This document shows positions 62,484 to 64,000 of a stretch of DNA of 64,000 bases, piece after piece. A program made the translations under genes and the position numbers. Source of the stretch: Candidatus Binataceae bacterium (GTDB lineage Bacteria > Desulfobacterota > Binatia > Binatales > Binataceae); NCBI GenBank assembly GCA_035650475.1, contig DASRHP010000014.1, positions 1 to 64,000 on the forward strand. Reading direction: 5' to 3'. The notes under the pieces were generated by a model. It saw nothing but the letters and a program-made list of their open reading frames with translations, searched no databases and was not told where the DNA came from. Within the stretch, counting starts at the first letter, position 1. Each line of letters starts with the position of its first letter.

Positions 62484-64000
62484 TCAGCTCGAGGCACCGG
62501 CGGCGGCGCGCTGCACCTCGGCGCCCGCCGGGCGCTCGTACTTGCAGATGAAGCGCGGGCGGCGCCAGGCGATGAAGCAGGGCAGGATGAGCACGCCGGC
62601 AATCATGTTGGTCGCCATCAGGAAGATCAGCAGCACGCTCATCTCGTTATGGAACAGCAGCGGCGAGAACGCCCACGGCAAGATGCCGCCGATCATCACC
62701 GCGAACGTGCTGAACACCGCCGAGCCGGTGGTCCTCAGCGCCGTCGTGATCGCCTCCTCCAGCCGCCGCCCGCCGATCACCTCGTCGCGGATGCGCGCCA
62801 CGGTGTAGATGCCGTAGTCCACGCCGAGCCCGATGCCGAGCGAGATCACCGGGATGGTGTCGATGGTGAGCCCGATGCCGCGCGCGCCCATGTAAACGAA
62901 GGCGCCGAAGTTCGCCATCACGCACGACACGATAAAGAGCGCGCCGGCCACCACTGAGCGGAATGAAATGACGCAAAACACGTAGATCGCGGCGAGCACG
63001 AACGTGATGTTGATCAGGTCGAGCCTGTAGAGCACGTCGTTGGCCGCCGCGTAAAGCCCCGCTTCACCGCCGAGGTAGCGCACGGCGACGCCTTTGAGCT
63101 GCGGATCGGTCCTGACGCGCAGGTTGACGAAATCCTGGATCTCGCTGCGCAGCGTGTTGAGCCGGTCGTAGGTATGGTCGGGCAGCAGCACGCGGATGCA
63201 GGTGCTGGTGACATGCGGGTTGTGGGCGAAAAAGCGCTCCATCTCGCCCGGCGCCGTGCCCGCGAAGAACATCCACCAGATGTTGCCGTTGAGCGCCGAG
63301 ATCCGCGGCTGCGCGTAGTATTTCGGCTGGCCATTATGCAGCAGGCGATTCATCCCCTTGACCACCGTGTTGGAAAAGGAAACCACCGCCGCCACCTGCC
63401 CGTGCGCCTGGAGATAGGCGGCAAGATCGTCCTCCATCCGCAGCACCGGCGAGCCCAGCGACGACTGCGGCGAGGGCCAGTCTGGGGTTTCGAGCACGAT
63501 CCAGCCCTCGTCCAGCGGGACGTACCTGCCGATCTCGGCCATATCGCGGTTGACCTTGGAGTCGGGACGGTAGAGCGGCGTGCCCGAGCTCGTATAACCG
63601 ATCTTGGCGCGCTGGCCCGAGGCCACGCCCCATACGATAAAGGCGGCGCCGGCGACCAGAATCGTCGTACGCAGCGCGCCCGGCGTCACCGGCACCTGCA
63701 CCAACCAATCGATGAAGCTGCCCATCCGCGAGCCGCCGGCGCCCAGCGCGCGCTCGGCCCAGCTGCGCGGCTTGATCCGCGGGCGCGGCAGATAGCTCAT
63801 GAAAATCGGCTGGAAGACGAACACCATGGTCAGGCTGCCTGCGAGCCATACCGCGCCGGCAAAGCCGATCTCTTTGAGCACCGGGATACCGCCGAGCGAG
63901 ATGAAGATGATCCCCGCGATGTCGGCGATGATCGACAGGAAGCCCGGCGGCAGCATCACGTTGGTGGTCGCCGCGCACGCCGCGTACTTGTCGTCGAGCG
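62484..64000 (-). CDS. RND/MMPL family transporter, N-terminus beyond window
   Basis: The frame is open to the right edge. It covers the second half of the fold: the first helix block (FLSIIADIAGIIFISLGGIPV), a membrane helix at TTILVAGAAFIVWGVASGQR, a large periplasmic domain with LGGEAGLYAAANDVL, and the second helix block with TIPVISLGIGLGVDYGIYTV, the conserved GxGxDY helix. C-terminal segments match the transporter at 4679-7111 (GGILPWAFSPLLF against GGVIPWVWMSDLRF). The start lies outside the window. Its position next to the lasso cluster and an LLM pseudogene gives no substrate hint. Confidence 0.88.
   Translation of the reverse strand, partial: LDDKYAACAATTNVMLPPGFLSIIADIAGIIFISLGGIPVLKEIGFAGAVWLAGSLTMVFVFQPIFMSYLPRPRIKPRSWAERALGAGGSRMGSFIDWLVQVPVTPGALRTTILVAGAAFIVWGVASGQRAKIGYTSSGTPLYRPDSKVNRDMAEIGRYVPLDEGWIVLETPDWPSPQSSLGSPVLRMEDDLAAYLQAHGQVAAVVSFSNTVVKGMNRLLHNGQPKYYAQPRISALNGNIWWMFFAGTAPGEMERFFAHNPHVTSTCIRVLLPDHTYDRLNTLRSEIQDFVNLRVRTDPQLKGVAVRYLGGEAGLYAAANDVLYRLDLINITFVLAAIYVFCVISFRSVVAGALFIVSCVMANFGAFVYMGARGIGLTIDTIPVISLGIGLGVDYGIYTVARIRDEVIGGRRLEEAITTALRTTGSAVFSTFAVMIGGILPWAFSPLLFHNEMSVLLIFLMATNMIAGVLILPCFIAWRRPRFICKYERPAGAEVQRAAAGASS

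Noticed and set aside
1-64000. CRISPR arrays, rRNA, insertion sequences, integrases, attachment sites
   Set aside because: I saw no regularly spaced repeats, rRNA signatures, transposase motifs or tRNA-flanking direct repeats in the reading; very divergent elements could have been missed by eye.

Overview
The window is high-GC, gene-dense bacterial DNA with few spacers and no rRNA, CRISPR array or insertion sequence that I can see. A lanthanide-type methanol dehydrogenase (XoxF) with glutathione-linked formaldehyde oxidation, a full PQQ pathway, many luciferase-like flavin monooxygenases (LLM), and DUF1329/DUF1302/RND envelope genes suggest an uncultured soil or sediment methylotroph of the Candidatus Binatota or Rokubacteria/Methylomirabilota kind. 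That placement is an inference from gene content, not from a marker gene.

Left part (1-8.4 kb, minus strand): an envelope operon of YCF48-like lipoprotein, RND/MMPL transporter, DUF1302 outer-membrane protein, HEAT-repeat protein and DUF1329 protein (cut by the left edge). A -24/-12 (sigma-54) promoter candidate and a TTGTCC/GGACAA dyad lie in front of it. From 8.8 to 19.7 kb, mostly plus strand, are catabolic-looking genes: bicupin, two alpha/beta hydrolases, two LLMs, a second DUF1329 protein, SDR, a hydratase/FAH-family enzyme, NIPSNAP and a MetE-like methyltransferase.

Centre (19.8-38.9 kb): a TonB protein and TonB-dependent receptor lie divergently beside a methanol-oxidation operon that reads (minus) pqqA copy 1 - glutathione-dependent formaldehyde dehydrogenase - GFA - xoxF - xoxJ - di-haem cytochrome c - DUF2380/DUF3280 protein. 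Upstream are the pqq genes (minus): pqqA copy 2 - pqqB - C - D - E - M16 protease - inactive M16 partner - sigma-54 activator. The activator sits directly before pqqA copy 1, where a good -24/-12 promoter and a CTGTCC/GGACAG palindrome about 110 bases upstream are visible. I read this as one regulated module: make PQQ, oxidise methanol with XoxF, pass electrons to the cytochrome, oxidise formaldehyde via glutathione.

Right of that (39-53 kb) are an MFS transporter, a nucleotide-sugar-epimerase-like protein, a di-iron MBL protein, a double-hotdog hydratase, an archaeal-type S-adenosylmethionine synthetase, another LLM, an SDR coupled to an acyl-CoA dehydrogenase, an amidohydrolase, a SurA-DsbA-like fusion, a CBS protein, a HEAT/membrane protein and tRNA-Leu(UAG).

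At 54-61.5 kb is a lasso-peptide biosynthetic cluster: ABC exporter, a 34-codon coupled small ORF, B2 protease and nucleotidyltransferase on the minus strand, and PqqD-like B1, Asn-synthetase-like cyclase, a 61-residue precursor and an HprK-like kinase on the plus strand. The precursor has a glycine-rich junction (GGGGKLS) and no obvious penultimate Thr, so core, ring size and kinase target are open. The window ends with a frameshifted LLM gene and a second RND transporter cut by the right edge.
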